From CAIWHR01 sp963734575 (GTDB taxonomy: Bacteria > Pseudomonadota > Gammaproteobacteria > Burkholderiales > Casimicrobiaceae), in contig CAVTHT010000017.1 of assembly GCA_963734575.1 (NCBI GenBank), positions 248,001 to 312,000 of the forward strand: a DNA stretch of 64,000 nucleotides, written 5' to 3'. Of this stretch, positions 8,980 to 18,520 are shown one piece after another (positions within the stretch are counted from its first letter, which is position 1; each line of letters starts with the position of its first letter). The position numbers and the translations under genes were made by a program. Under the pieces are notes generated by a model. That model was not told where the DNA came from. It ran no database searches and saw only the letters and a program-made list of their open reading frames with translations.

Positions 8980-9858
8980 CTAGACCTTGCCCTTCCAGGG
9001 CACCACGGCACGCTCGACGTAGCGCATGAGGAGATCGAAGAGGTAGGCGACGATGCCGATCACGACGATGCCCATGATCACGACGTCGGTGCGCAGGAAG
9101 TTCGATGCGTTCAGCACCATCTGGCCGAGACCTGCCGTGGCGGCCACCATCTCCGCGGCGACGAGCGTCGTCCAGCCGAAGCCGATGGCGATGCGCATCC
9201 CCGTGAAGATCTCCGGCATGGCTGCCGGGATGACGACGTGCCAGATCACCTGCCAGCGCGACGCGCCCATCGAGTAGGCCGCATTGATCTGCTCGATCAT
9301 CACGCCACGCACGCCGGCGCGCGCCGCCATGGCGAGCGGTGCGAAGCACGCGAGGTAGATCAGCACGATCTTCGCCGTCTCCTCGATGCCGAACCAGATC
9401 ACGATCAGCGGCAGATAGGCGAGCGGCGGCAGGGGCCGGTAGAACTCGATCGGCGGATCGAAGATGCCGCGCGCGATGCGCGACACGCCCATCGCGATGC
9501 CGACGGGAATCGCGGTGATGCAGGCGAACACGAACGCCGCGAACACCCGCCAGAGGCTCCACCAGAAGTGCTCGGAGAGCGGCTTGCCGCCCTGGATGTC
9601 GCCGCGCCACGCGTCGGCGAAGCTCGTGACGATGCGTTCCGGCGCGGGCAGGAAGATGTCGCGAATCCAGCCCAGGTGCGTCGCCGCCCACCAGAGCACG
9701 AAGAGCCCGACGACGGTCACGATGCTGATGATCGTGCTGGATCCTTCGCCCGGCAGCCGATAGCCGGACACCGTGCGCACGGGGCCCTCGGCACTCACCG
9801 GCGGCGTCGCGGCAGGGACAGGGGCAGCCGCCTCGACGGCAGCGGACTTCGCGTTCAA
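8980..9858 (-). CDS. tauC: Taurine-type ABC transporter permease
   Basis: 292 residues with an N-terminal cytoplasmic tail rich in Ala and Pro, then about six membrane helices starting near residue 45 (IISIVTVVGLFVLWWAATHL). The binding-protein-dependent permease signature is present as AAYSMGASRWQVIWHVVIPAAMP, which contains the EAA-loop glycine that docks on the ATPase. The family is SsuC/TauC/NrtB. The start ATG overlaps the tauB stop (ATGA), so translation is coupled. With TauA and TauB it should import taurine from the periplasm; alkanesulfonates are the main alternative substrates. Confidence 0.88.
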   Translation of the reverse strand: MNAKSAAVEAAAPVPAATPPVSAEGPVRTVSGYRLPGEGSSTIISIVTVVGLFVLWWAATHLGWIRDIFLPAPERIVTSFADAWRGDIQGGKPLSEHFWWSLWRVFAAFVFACITAIPVGIAMGVSRIARGIFDPPIEFYRPLPPLAYLPLIVIWFGIEETAKIVLIYLACFAPLAMAARAGVRGVMIEQINAAYSMGASRWQVIWHVVIPAAMPEIFTGMRIAIGFGWTTLVAAEMVAATAGLGQMVLNASNFLRTDVVIMGIVVIGIVAYLFDLLMRYVERAVVPWKGKV

Positions 9859-10670
9859 GCGGCCCTCGTCTGCGCGAGCTCACCCTCGCCGGTGGTCGGC
9901 GCGGAATGGATGACCTGCAGGATCTCCTCGCGCAGGCGGATGAATTCCGGATCGGCCTTGACGGTGCGCGCATTGCGGCACTCGATGAAGCGCCGGCCGA
10001 AATCGACGCGATAGCGATGCGCGATGCGCCCGGGCGAGGGGGTCATGACGATGAGATGCGTGGCGAGAAAGAGGGCCTCCTCGACGCTGTGGGTGATGAA
10101 GAAGAACATCTTGCGGGTTTCCCACCAGAGCACCAGGATGAGCTCCTGGATCTGCTCGCGGGTCAGCGCATCGAGCGCGCCCAGGGGCTCGTCCATCAGC
10201 ATGACCTCGGGATCGCTCGCGAGCGCCCGGGCGAGACCGACGCGCTGCTGCATGCCGCCGGAGATCTGGTACACGGGCTGGTTCTGGAACTTCTCGAGCC
10301 CGACGAGGCGCAGCTTGTCGATGGCCACGCGCCGGCGCTCGGCGCGCGGCACGCCGCGCATGCGGAGGCCGAACTCGACGTTCTCGACCACGTTGAGCCA
10401 CGGCATCAGCGCATGCTTCTGGAACACGACGCCGCGCTCCGCGCCGGGTCCCGTCACGGGGCGGCCATCGAGCACGATCTCGCCCGCGGAGGCCTGCATG
10501 AAGCCGGCGATGCACGAGAGCAGCGTGGTCTTGCCGCAGCCGGAGGCGCCCAGCGCCACCACGAAATCGCCCGGGTCGAGGGCGAGATCGATGTGCGACA
10601 GCGCGTGCGTGTTGTTGCCGGCGCTCCCGGCGTAGTTGACGCTGAGGTCGCGGATCTCGAGCTTGCTCAT
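9855..10670 (-). CDS. tauB: Taurine-type ABC transporter ATP-binding protein
   Basis: 271 residues from ATG 10670 (MSKLEIRDLSVNYAG). All nucleotide-binding motifs are visible: Walker A GASGCGKTT, Q-loop VVFQKHALMPW, signature ISGGMQQR, Walker B VMLMDEPLGALD and H-loop FITHSVEEAL. The C-terminal tail (residues about 215-271) is typical of the nitrate/sulfonate/taurine subfamily. It lies between tauA and tauC and overlaps tauC by four bases. The cytoplasmic protein drives import through TauC. The phrase KMFFFITHS and the overall match favour TauB over SsuB, but sequence alone does not fix the substrate. Confidence 0.9.
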   Translation of the reverse strand: MSKLEIRDLSVNYAGSAGNNTHALSHIDLALDPGDFVVALGASGCGKTTLLSCIAGFMQASAGEIVLDGRPVTGPGAERGVVFQKHALMPWLNVVENVEFGLRMRGVPRAERRRVAIDKLRLVGLEKFQNQPVYQISGGMQQRVGLARALASDPEVMLMDEPLGALDALTREQIQELILVLWWETRKMFFFITHSVEEALFLATHLIVMTPSPGRIAHRYRVDFGRRFIECRNARTVKADPEFIRLREEILQVIHSAPTTGEGELAQTRAA

Positions 10671-10764
10671 CGGAAATCGGGGCGGGAGCCCGCGCGCGGG
10701 CCCCGCTCGTTCGAGGCGCGAGCCGTCCGGGGCCCCGGTGCGCGCGGGCGTCCGGACAGTCCCG

Positions 10765-11763
10765 TCACTTGCCGCCTGCAGCCTGCACGTAGCTCGCGTT
10801 GACCACCGCGGAATAATCCGGGAGCGTCTTCTCGATCTGCTTCTGCGACAACTGGAACTGCGCGGTGGCCGCGAGTGCCTTCGCCGCCACGCCGTTCTTG
10901 CCGCCGCCGAGCCACTTGGAATTCTGCTCGGCGAGCGTCGGGAACCGGTACAGACCCATGCCATTGGGTACATCCTCGGGCTTCGCACCCGACCACTTCG
11001 CCACGGCCTTCACCTCGGCGGAATCCGGCGTCCACTTCGCCTTGTTCGCGCGGTACTTCTCGTCGGAGCCCGCGAGCACCTTGACGAACGCGACCATGAA
11101 GTCGCGGTGGTTCTTCGCCCAATCCTTGTTGACGACGTAGCCGTCGAACGTGGCCTTGCCGGTGTCCGCCGACAGCTTGCCGGACGTGAGGATGACCTTG
11201 CCGTCCTTCTTCACCTCGGCCAGCACGGGATCCCAGATGTAGGTCGCCTGGATGTCGCCGCGTTGCCACGCCGCACGCACCTCGGGCGGGCGCATGTTGA
11301 GGATCTGCACGTCCGCCGGATTGATCTTGGCCTGCTCCAGCGCGACCATCGTGTGGAAATGCGTGGTCGAGTTGAACGGCATCGCGATCTTCTTGCCCTT
11401 GAGGTCCGCGACGGAATTGATGCCCGAGCCGTTCTTCGCGACCAGCGCCTCGGCGTCGCCGATGTCGTCGAGGATCCAGAAGAGCTCCAGCGGCTCGCCG
11501 CGCGACACCGCCGCTGACACGCCCGCCGAACCGACCTCGCCGATCTGCACGGCGCCCGAGGCCATCGCCTTGATCACCTCGCCGCCGCCGCCGAACTGCT
11601 TCCAGCTGATCTTGTAGCCGGTGGCCTTCTCGAGCTCCTTGGCTTCCTGCGCAATGCGGTACGGCACCACCATGTCCTGGTAGGCAATGGTCACTTCCTT
11701 CTGCGCCCACGCGGGCGCCGTTCCCATTACCGCCAGCAAGACACCTGCGAACCAGCGTTGCAT
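10765..11763 (-). CDS. tauA: Taurine ABC transporter periplasmic binding protein
   Basis: 332 residues. A Sec signal peptide ends near residue 21 (AVMGTAPAWA, then QKEV). The mature part follows the TauA pattern: TIAYQDMVVPYRIAQEA, WKQFGGGGEVIKAMASG, IGEVGSAGVSAAVSRG and ATYIWDPVLAEVKKDGKV. A good GAGGAAAC ribosome site precedes the ATG. It lies 38 bases after tpa and 94 before tauB, so the binding protein follows the first catabolic enzyme in a single minus-strand operon. It should capture taurine in the periplasm for TauBC. The strong resemblance to TauA, with Tpa adjacent, makes this the best-supported substrate call in the transporter. Confidence 0.9.
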   Translation of the reverse strand: MQRWFAGVLLAVMGTAPAWAQKEVTIAYQDMVVPYRIAQEAKELEKATGYKISWKQFGGGGEVIKAMASGAVQIGEVGSAGVSAAVSRGEPLELFWILDDIGDAEALVAKNGSGINSVADLKGKKIAMPFNSTTHFHTMVALEQAKINPADVQILNMRPPEVRAAWQRGDIQATYIWDPVLAEVKKDGKVILTSGKLSADTGKATFDGYVVNKDWAKNHRDFMVAFVKVLAGSDEKYRANKAKWTPDSAEVKAVAKWSGAKPEDVPNGMGLYRFPTLAEQNSKWLGGGKNGVAAKALAATAQFQLSQKQIEKTLPDYSAVVNASYVQAAGGK

Positions 11764-11801
11764 GTTTCCTCCTCGGGGTGAGCGGACAAAGCCTGCGGAT
11801 G

Positions 11802-13145
11802 CTAGAGCGAGGCGAGCGTCCTGCGCAAGATGTCGCCGATTCTATCGATATGCTCCTTCTCGGCGATCAGCGGCGGGGCGATGATCGCGGCGTCGCCGGT
11901 GGCCTTGAGATGCAGGCCGTTGTCGAACAGCTTCTTCTGGAACGCGTGACCGCGCTTGCCGGGCGTGCCATCCGCGGCGACGTCCACCGCGCCGAACATG
12001 CCGTAGCCGCGGATGTCGGTGACGATCCCCACATCCTTCAGCGAGAACAGCATGTCGAGGAAGTAGGGCGAGAGCGCCTGCCCGCGCTCGAAGAGGCCTT
12101 CGTCCCGGTAGATGTCCAGGGTCGCGAGCCCGGCGGCGCACGGCGCGGGGTGGCCGGAATACGTGTAGCCGTGGAAGAACTCGATCGCGCCCTCGGCCGC
12201 CGCACCGATCACGGTGTCGTGGATGCGCTCGCTGATCGCCACCGCGCCCATCGGCTGCGCGCCGTTGGTGATGCCCTTGGCCATCGTCATGAGGTCGGGC
12301 GTCACGCCGAAGCTCTGTGACGCGAAGGCCTGGCCCGTGCGGCCGAAACCGGTGATCACCTCGTCGAAGACCAGCAGGATGCCATTCGCATCGCAGATCT
12401 CGCGGATGCGCTTGAGATAACCCTTGGGCGGCACGAGGCACCCGGTCGAGCCCGCGATCGGCTCGACGAAGCATGCGGCGATGTTCTCGGCGCCGTACAG
12501 GTTCACCAGGCGCTGCAGGTCCTCGGCCAGATCCGCGCCGTGCGCGCCTTCACCGCGCGCGAAGAAGTTTTCCTTGATGTACGTGCTGCGCATGTGCGCG
12601 ACACCCGCGACGCCCGCGCCGAACTTGCGCCGGTTGTTGGCGATGCCGGAGAGCGCCACGCCGCCGAAGTTAACGCCGTGATAGGCGCGATCGCGCGAGA
12701 TGAACATCGTGCGTCCGGCCTGGCCGCGCGCCTGGTGATATGCGAGCGCGACCTTCATCGCGCTGTCCACCGCCTCCGACCCCGAGTTGACGAAGAAGAT
12801 GCGGTTGAGATCGCCCGGCGTGAGCTCCGCGACGCGCGTGGCGAGCTCGAACTGCTTCGGATGTCCGCGCGTGAACGGAGCGATGAAGTCGAGCTCGCGC
12901 AACTGCGCGGAAACCGCATCGGCGATCTCGCGCCGGCAGTGACCTGCGTTGACGCAGAACAGCCCCGACGACGCGTCGATCAGCTTCTCGCCACGGTCGT
13001 TCCAGAGGTGCATGCCTTCCGCGCGCACGACGATCTTCGGGTCGTGCTTGAAATCGCGGTTCGGCGTGAAAGGCATCCAGTACGCGTCCATCGCGAGTGG
13101 GGCGGTGGCGGCCTGTTCGTGCAGCGTACGTTCGGCATGTCCCAT
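11802..13145 (-). CDS. tpa: Taurine:pyruvate aminotransferase (class III, PLP)
   Basis: 447 residues from ATG 13145. Class III aminotransferase features: FVNSGSEAVDSAMKVAL for cofactor phosphate binding, the H-G-V pattern of AYHGVNFGGVALSG, LLVFDEVITGFGRTG, and the PLP lysine in TMAKGITNGAQPMG at about residue 290. The omega-amino-acid:pyruvate and taurine:pyruvate transaminases are close relatives. The adjoining tauABC, and ald, xsc and pta in the same region, favour taurine. The reaction would be taurine plus pyruvate to sulfoacetaldehyde plus L-alanine. It is the first gene of the minus-strand operon and is divergent from ald across 182 bases. Beta-alanine:pyruvate transaminase is the main alternative. 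Confidence 0.87.
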   Translation of the reverse strand: MGHAERTLHEQAATAPLAMDAYWMPFTPNRDFKHDPKIVVRAEGMHLWNDRGEKLIDASSGLFCVNAGHCRREIADAVSAQLRELDFIAPFTRGHPKQFELATRVAELTPGDLNRIFFVNSGSEAVDSAMKVALAYHQARGQAGRTMFISRDRAYHGVNFGGVALSGIANNRRKFGAGVAGVAHMRSTYIKENFFARGEGAHGADLAEDLQRLVNLYGAENIAACFVEPIAGSTGCLVPPKGYLKRIREICDANGILLVFDEVITGFGRTGQAFASQSFGVTPDLMTMAKGITNGAQPMGAVAISERIHDTVIGAAAEGAIEFFHGYTYSGHPAPCAAGLATLDIYRDEGLFERGQALSPYFLDMLFSLKDVGIVTDIRGYGMFGAVDVAADGTPGKRGHAFQKKLFDNGLHLKATGDAAIIAPPLIAEKEHIDRIGDILRRTLASL

Positions 13146-13327
13146 GTCGGGTCTCCGGAGGAAAGCGCCGTCCCGGTCGAGCGGCGCGGGGAAAGGTGGT
13201 CGTCCATCGTACACCCGGCATCGTGCAGCTGCGAGACGGCGGCCGGCCTTGCGCCGGCGGCGCCACTGGCGGCCGGAGGCGCGTCGCGATAACCTGCGGG
13301 CCGTTTCCCCCATGCACAGGACTTCAT

Positions 13328-14453
13328 ATGCGCGTCGGCGTGCCGAAGGAGATCAAGGTGCTGGAAAACCGGGTGGGTCTCACGCCCGGCAGCGTGCGCG
13401 AGCTGGTGGCGCACGGCCACTCCGTCGTCGTCGAGCACGATGCGGGCGTGGGCATCGGCATGGACGACGAGGCGTATCGCAAGGTCGGTGCGCACGTGGT
13501 GGGCAGCGCGGCGGAGGTGTTCGATGCCGCGGAGATGATCGTCAAGGTGAAGGAGCCGCAGCCCATCGAGCGAAGCATGCTGCGCGCGGGTCAGATCCTC
13601 TTCACCTATCTCCATCTCGCTCCCGATCCGGACCAGGCGCGCGATCTCGTCGCGAGCGAGGCCGTGTGCATCGCGTACGAGACGGTGACCGTCCGCGCTC
13701 GGTGGCCTGCCGCTGCTGGCGCCGATGTCGGAGGTCGCGGGACGCATGTCGATCCAGGCCGGCGCGTACTACCTCGAGAAGCCGCACGGCGGGCTCGGCA
13801 TCCTGCTGGGCGGCGTGCCCGGCGTGGATCCGGCGAAGGTGGTGATCCTCGGCGGCGGGGTGGTCGGCTCGCACGCCATCCACATCGCCCTCGGCATGGG
13901 CGCGGAAGTCTGGGTGCTCGATCGCAACACGGAAGTGCTGCGGGCGCTGTGGCGGCAGTTCGGCCGGCCGCTCAACACCGTGTTCTCCACGCGCGATGCG
14001 ATCGAGCGCCACGTGACGAGCGCCGATCTCGTGGTCGGCGGCGTGCTCATCCCCGGCGCGTCCGCACCGAAGCTCGTCTCGGCGGAGCTCGTGCGACGGA
14101 TGAAGCCGGGCTCGGTGATCGTCGATGTCGCGATCGACCAGGGCGGCTGCTTCGAGACGTCGCGGCCGACGACGCATGCCGATCCGACGTACGTCGTGGA
14201 TGGGGTCACGCACTACTGTGTGGCGAACATGCCGGGCGGCGTGCCGCGCACGTCCACCTTCGCGCTCAACAATGCGACGCTGCCGTTCGTTCTCGCGCTC
14301 GCCGACAAGGGCTGGACGCGGGCGCTCGCGGACGATCCGCATCTCGCGGCCGGCCTCAACATCGCGCACGGTAAAGTGACGTGCGCGCCGGTGGCCGAAG
14401 CGCTTGGCTATGACCACACACCGGTGGACGCCTTCCTCGGCGGGGGCGCCTGA
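13328..14453 (+). CDS. ald: Alanine dehydrogenase, one frame break
   Basis: Starts at ATG 13328 (MRVGVPKEIKVLENRVGL) and ends with EALGYDHTPVDAFLG. The pyruvate-binding lysine motif IVKVKEPQ, the catalytic-histidine motif FTYLHLAPD, the PLLAPMSEVAGRMS segment and the Rossmann glycines ILGGGVVGSHA are all there, but split between two frames. The break is near 13700, after AYETVTV; the 1126-base length fits one extra base. Repaired length is about 374, normal for Ald. It oxidises L-alanine to pyruvate, ammonium and NADH, which would recycle the pyruvate used by Tpa across the divergent intergenic region. The gene is convergent with dctM, with only 16 bases between stops. Confidence 0.88.
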
Positions 14454-14469
14454 GCGTCGCTGCGCATCG

Positions 14470-15786
14470 TCAGTCACGCAGCAGCGCGGGCAGCCACAGC
14501 GCGAGCTGCGGAAAGGCGAGCACGAGCCCGAGTCCCACCACCTGCAGCACCATGAACTGCATCATCCCGGCATAGATGTCCTTCAGGTCCCATTCCGGGA
14601 CCACGCCTTTCAGGAAATAGGCGGACAGCGCCACGGGCGGCGACAGCCAGGCAGTCTGCAGGCATACGGCGACGAGGGTGCAGAACCACACCAGGTTGAT
14701 GCCGAGCTTTTGCACCAGCGGCAGCAGGATCGGCACGATGATGAGCACGATGGGCACCCATTCCAGCGGCCAGCCGAGCAGGAAGATGATGCCGAGGATC
14801 AGCACGAGCATCGCGGTGGGCGGCAGGTCGAGCTTCAGGAGCGACTCGGCGATCAGCGTCGCGCTGCCCATGCGCGAGAACACGGCGCCGAAGTAGTTCG
14901 ACGCGGCGACGAGCAGCAGGATCATGCACGACGTCAGCAGCGTCGCGTATACCGCATTGCGCAGCTTGCGGAAGTCGAGACGCCGGTAGCCGAGCGTGAG
15001 CAGCAGCACCGCGAAGGAGCCGACGGCACCCGCGTCGGTGGGGGTGGCGATGCCCGCGAGAATGACGCCGAGCGTGGCCGCGATGACCACCACCACCGGC
15101 GCGATGCCGACGACGAGCTCCCGGACGACCTCGCCGATCGAGCCCGCCTGGTCGTCGGCCGCGAGCGGCGGCCCGAGCGCCGGATTGAGCCAGCTGCGAA
15201 ACAGCGCGTACGTGATGTACAGACCCGACAGCACGAGGCCGGGCAGCACCGCTGCGGCGAAGAGATCCGTGGCCGGAACGCCGACGACCGGTCCCATCAC
15301 GATGAGCATGACCGACGGCGGAATCAGGATGCCGAGGGTGCCGCCGGCGGTGATCACGCCCGCGGAAAGCCGTACGTCGTAGCCGCTGCGCCGCATGGCC
15401 GGCGCCGCCATGACGCCGAGGAGGGTCACCGACGACCCGACGATGCCCGTGGCTGCGGCGAAGATCGTCGCGGTCACGAGCACGGCGAGATAGAGCGAGC
15501 CCCGGACGTTGCGCAACGCGAGCTGCACGCCGCGGAACAGCCGCTCCATCAATCCGGACTGCTCGAGCAGGTACCCCATGAAGAGGAAGAACGGCACGGA
15601 AGCCAACGTGGGGTCGCGCATGACGGAGAAGACCTGCAGCGTCATCAGGTGCAGCGCGAGCGGTCCGAGGGAGAAGTAGCCGACGATCACCGACACCGCG
15701 ATCAGGGTGAAGGCGATCGGAAAGCCGATGAAGATGGCACCGAACAGCACGACCAGCGCGAGGAGTCCGAGCCATTCCGTGCTCAT
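14470..15786 (-). CDS. dctM: TRAP transporter large membrane subunit
   Basis: 438 residues from ATG 15786 (MSTEWLGLLALVVLF). There are about 12 hydrophobic helices. Typical DctM sequences are present: PIAFTLIAVSV, SVPFFLFMGYLLEQSGL, ATGIVGSSVTLLGVMAAPAM, GGTLGILIPPSVMLIVMG and the helix containing PTDAGAVGSF. It forms the sodium-driven channel of a tripartite ATP-independent periplasmic transporter with DctQ and DctP, encoded just upstream on the same strand. An earlier in-frame start about 30 bases upstream is possible but less like the family. The substrate is set by the DctP protein. Confidence 0.92.
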   Translation of the reverse strand: MSTEWLGLLALVVLFGAIFIGFPIAFTLIAVSVIVGYFSLGPLALHLMTLQVFSVMRDPTLASVPFFLFMGYLLEQSGLMERLFRGVQLALRNVRGSLYLAVLVTATIFAAATGIVGSSVTLLGVMAAPAMRRSGYDVRLSAGVITAGGTLGILIPPSVMLIVMGPVVGVPATDLFAAAVLPGLVLSGLYITYALFRSWLNPALGPPLAADDQAGSIGEVVRELVVGIAPVVVVIAATLGVILAGIATPTDAGAVGSFAVLLLTLGYRRLDFRKLRNAVYATLLTSCMILLLVAASNYFGAVFSRMGSATLIAESLLKLDLPPTAMLVLILGIIFLLGWPLEWVPIVLIIVPILLPLVQKLGINLVWFCTLVAVCLQTAWLSPPVALSAYFLKGVVPEWDLKDIYAGMMQFMVLQVVGLGLVLAFPQLALWLPALLRD

Positions 15787-15844
15787 CGGCCCGCCCCCGC
15801 GAGGCCGGCACGGCACGCGTGGCGCGGCGGCAGGCCTTCGGCGC

Positions 15845-16372
15845 TCACACGTCGTCCTTCTGCAGCGCGGCGCGCAGGCTCTTCAGGAACTCCGACACGC
15901 CCTGCAGCAGGAGCAGCGCGGCGCTCACCGGCATGACGAGCTTGAAGGGCCAGACGATCGGCAGCCAGGGGCTCGTGACGATCCGTTCGTTCTGCCCGTA
16001 CGAGCGCACGAAATAGTCCCACGACAGCACGAGCAAGATCGTCATCGCGGGGAAGAAGAACACGAGGTAGCAGGCAAGGTCGACGCGCCCCTTGGTGCGG
16101 GCCGACCAGTTGGCGTAGAAGCTGTCGGTGCGGATGTGGCCCTGCCGCTGCAGCGTCCACGCCGAGCCGAGCATGAAGAACGTGCCGTACAGCATGAAGG
16201 TCATGTCGTACGCCCACTCGGTGGGCGCGTCGAACACGTAGCGCGCGATCACCTCGTAGACGAGACTGCCGACCATCGGCAGGATGAGCCAGGCGATGAC
16301 CTTGCCCACCGCGCGCGCCGGCCAGTCGAGCGCGGCGGTCAGGCGGTCGAGCGCACCTTCGTTATGCGGCAC
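15845..16372 (-). CDS. dctQ: TRAP transporter small membrane subunit
   Basis: 175 residues from GTG 16372 (coding V-P-H-N-E-G), the most sensible start before the first helix; no ATG is suitably placed and the ribosome site is weak. Four membrane helices are seen: AWLILPMVGSLVYEVIARYV, YDMTFMLYGTFFMLGSAWTL, LACYLVFFFPAMTILLVL and a final span near residues 135-155. The loop RQGHIRTDSFYANWS matches the conserved DctQ loop HVRVD. It lies between dctP and dctM, 50 and 58 bases from them. DctQ links the DctM channel to the periplasmic binding protein. Confidence 0.88.
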   Translation of the reverse strand: MPHNEGALDRLTAALDWPARAVGKVIAWLILPMVGSLVYEVIARYVFDAPTEWAYDMTFMLYGTFFMLGSAWTLQRQGHIRTDSFYANWSARTKGRVDLACYLVFFFPAMTILLVLSWDYFVRSYGQNERIVTSPWLPIVWPFKLVMPVSAALLLLQGVSEFLKSLRAALQKDDV

Positions 16373-16422
16373 CGGCGCCCCTGCGATCAGTCGATGGATG
16401 CAGAGGCGCCGGCCGCGGAACG

Positions 16423-17538
16423 CTACTTCGCGGGCGCGGCGAGCGCCGCGTTGCCCAGGTTGGAGTACAGGTCGAGGATCTTGGTCCAGTACGGGACCAC
16501 GACCTTGGCGAAGTTGCGTTGCGAGTCGAGCACCTGCTTGAAGAACGCGTCCTTGCCGGCGTAGCGGTCGAGCACCACGTTGGTGGCGCGCACGAACTGC
16601 GGGAAGAAGTCCTTCGGCGTGTCGTGGATCTCGACCTTGAAATCGTTGCGGAGCTTCACGACGGCCTGCGCATTCCGGTACACGTTGTAGGTGTACGTCT
16701 CCGTCATCGACGCCATCGCCGCGGTGCGGATGATCTCCTGCAGGTCGGGCGAGAGCTTGTCCCAGACCCCCTTGTTGATCAGGATCTCGCCGATGTCGGT
16801 GGACTGGTGCAGGCCCTGCAGGTAGTAGTGCTTCCACACGGTCTGCAAGCCCAGGTTGAGGTCGTCGGCGGGACCGATCCACTCGGCCGCGTCGATCACG
16901 CCGCGCTGCGCCGCGGGCACGATCTCGCCGCCGGGGAGCGCCACTGCGGTAACACCCATCTCCTTGAAGATCTCGCCGGTGATTCCGGGCGGCGCGCGGT
17001 ATTTCATCTTCTTGAAGTCTTCGGTCGAGTTGATCGGCCGCTTGAACCAGCCCAGCGGGTCGGGGCCCATCGGCTGCACGAAGATGGGCTCGACCTTGAC
17101 CTTCAGCACGTCGCTGTAGAGCTTGCGATAGAGATCGTAGCCGCCGCCTTCGAAGATCCACGCGACGTGCGACAACTGGTCGAGCCCGACGCCGGCCCCC
17201 GCCATCGGGTTCGAGAAGAGCCCGGCCGCGGGATGCTTGCCCGACCAGTAGTGCGTCCAGGCATAGCCGCCTTCCACGATTCCCTTGTCGACCGCGTCGA
17301 GAATCTCGAACGCACCGACGATCGCCCCATCGGGGAGCATCTCCATCTTCACGCGCCCGGCGGACATGCGGTCGACGCGGTCACCCATCTTCTTGAGAAG
17401 CTCGAAGTAGATGCTCGCCGACGGCACGGCCGTCTGGATGCGCAGGCGCACCGGCGGGGTCGTCTGCGTCGCTGCGGTGGAGGAGAAGGAGAGCGATACG
17501 ACCAACAGCAGAAGCCCGAATACGGAACGCCGATTCAT
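16423..17538 (-). CDS. dctP: TRAP transporter periplasmic binding protein, TakP-like
   Basis: 371 residues from ATG 17538, with GAGGTG upstream. The signal peptide covers about 25 residues (MNRRSVFGLLLLVVSLSFSS). The mature sequence has GWFKRPINSTEDFKKMKYR, the AALPGGEI-like stretch VALPGGEIVPAAQRG and DAAEWIGPADDLNLG. This pattern belongs to the TakP-like group that binds 2-oxoacids or similar monocarboxylates with a metal ion. The location between iclR and the sulfonate enzymes suggests an acidic sulfonate such as sulfoacetate, or pyruvate itself, but this is inference. The gene is 132 bases downstream of iclR, so the regulator probably shares its transcript. Confidence 0.88.
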   Translation of the reverse strand: MNRRSVFGLLLLVVSLSFSSTAATQTTPPVRLRIQTAVPSASIYFELLKKMGDRVDRMSAGRVKMEMLPDGAIVGAFEILDAVDKGIVEGGYAWTHYWSGKHPAAGLFSNPMAGAGVGLDQLSHVAWIFEGGGYDLYRKLYSDVLKVKVEPIFVQPMGPDPLGWFKRPINSTEDFKKMKYRAPPGITGEIFKEMGVTAVALPGGEIVPAAQRGVIDAAEWIGPADDLNLGLQTVWKHYYLQGLHQSTDIGEILINKGVWDKLSPDLQEIIRTAAMASMTETYTYNVYRNAQAVVKLRNDFKVEIHDTPKDFFPQFVRATNVVLDRYAGKDAFFKQVLDSQRNFAKVVVPYWTKILDLYSNLGNAALAAPAK

Positions 17539-17670
17539 GGACACCTCGCGGTTGTTGGTGGGCACGCGACGAACATGCGACCTGTCAGGCGGGCGATGCT
17601 AGCCACACCGCTGAACTTCCGCAAGCGCGCGATGCGCGCTGTTCCGGAATCCGATAAATCGATGCGGCTT

Positions 17671-18492
17671 TTACCGCCCGTGCGACGCCGGAAGTGCTGC
17701 GCCTGCCTGGGCGGACGACGTGCGCACCGCACCGGCCCCGAAGGTGTCGCCGAGCGCAGCGGCCGCGCGTTCGAGCAGCGGCACGTGCGCGAGCGCCTGG
17801 TCGAGACTCATCCGTGCGAGCGGCGCGTGCACTGCGACGGATGCCACCACGCGTCCCGCGGCCGTCCGGATCGGCACCGCCACGCACACGAGCCCTGCGA
17901 GGTACTCCTCGTTGTCGGTGGCGAGCCCGTCGCGTCGAATGCGCTTCAGCGCGCGATCGAGCGCCCCTGGGCTGGTGATCGTCTGCGGCGTGTAGGGCGT
18001 GAGCGCGAGTCCTTCGACGAGGCGCGTGCGGCGCGCCGAAGGCAGCAGCGCGAGCAGCAGCTTGCCGCTGGCCGTGCAATGCAGCGGCACGCGCGAGCCG
18101 GGCTGCATCGACACGCGCAATGGCCACGCACTCTCGACGCGATCGAGATAGATCACGCTGTCGCCGTCGAGCATCGTGAGGTTGCACGTCTCGCCCACGG
18201 CGCTCGCGAGGGACGCGAGGATCGCCCGGCGCGGTGCACGCAACGAAGCATTGAGCATTACGTCGAGGGCGAGGCGCGCGAGGCGCGGTCCCGGCGTGAC
18301 GCGCCGGCCCGCCGGCTCGCGCGCGATCAATCCTGCCTCCTCCAGCACCGCGAGCATCCGGTATGCCGTGGGCTTCGGCAGTCCCGCGCCGGTCGCGGCT
18401 TCCTGCAGCGACAGCGCGTGCCCGCTGGCCGCAACCTGCTCCAGCACGGCGAGGGCACGCAGCAGGGGCGGGATCTGATCGCGCTTGGCCAT
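17671..18492 (-). CDS. IclR-family transcriptional regulator
   Basis: 273 residues. An N-terminal winged helix at about residues 8-60 (LLRALAVLEQVAASGHALSL, GLPKPTAYRMLAVLEEAGLI) is followed by the IclR effector domain: VIYLDRVESAWPLRV, PLHCTASGKLLLALLPSA, RRDGLATDNEEYLAGLVCVAVPI. These regulators bind small acids and control nearby catabolic genes. It is divergent from xsc with 132 bases between, and is followed by dctPQM on its own strand, so it could control both the TRAP importer and xsc-sauS-sauT. Two palindromes in the shared region are candidate operators. The effector is unknown. Confidence 0.92.
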   Translation of the reverse strand: MAKRDQIPPLLRALAVLEQVAASGHALSLQEAATGAGLPKPTAYRMLAVLEEAGLIAREPAGRRVTPGPRLARLALDVMLNASLRAPRRAILASLASAVGETCNLTMLDGDSVIYLDRVESAWPLRVSMQPGSRVPLHCTASGKLLLALLPSARRTRLVEGLALTPYTPQTITSPGALDRALKRIRRDGLATDNEEYLAGLVCVAVPIRTAAGRVVASVAVHAPLARMSLDQALAHVPLLERAAAALGDTFGAGAVRTSSAQAGAALPASHGR

Positions 18493-18520
18493 GCGTGCAC
18501 TTTATCAAGAAACGGAATGA

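Noticed and set aside
14404..15936. Plus-strand 510-residue frame through dctM
   Set aside because: Composition is almost entirely Arg, His, Glu, Gln and Asp, typical of the reverse strand of a membrane-protein gene.
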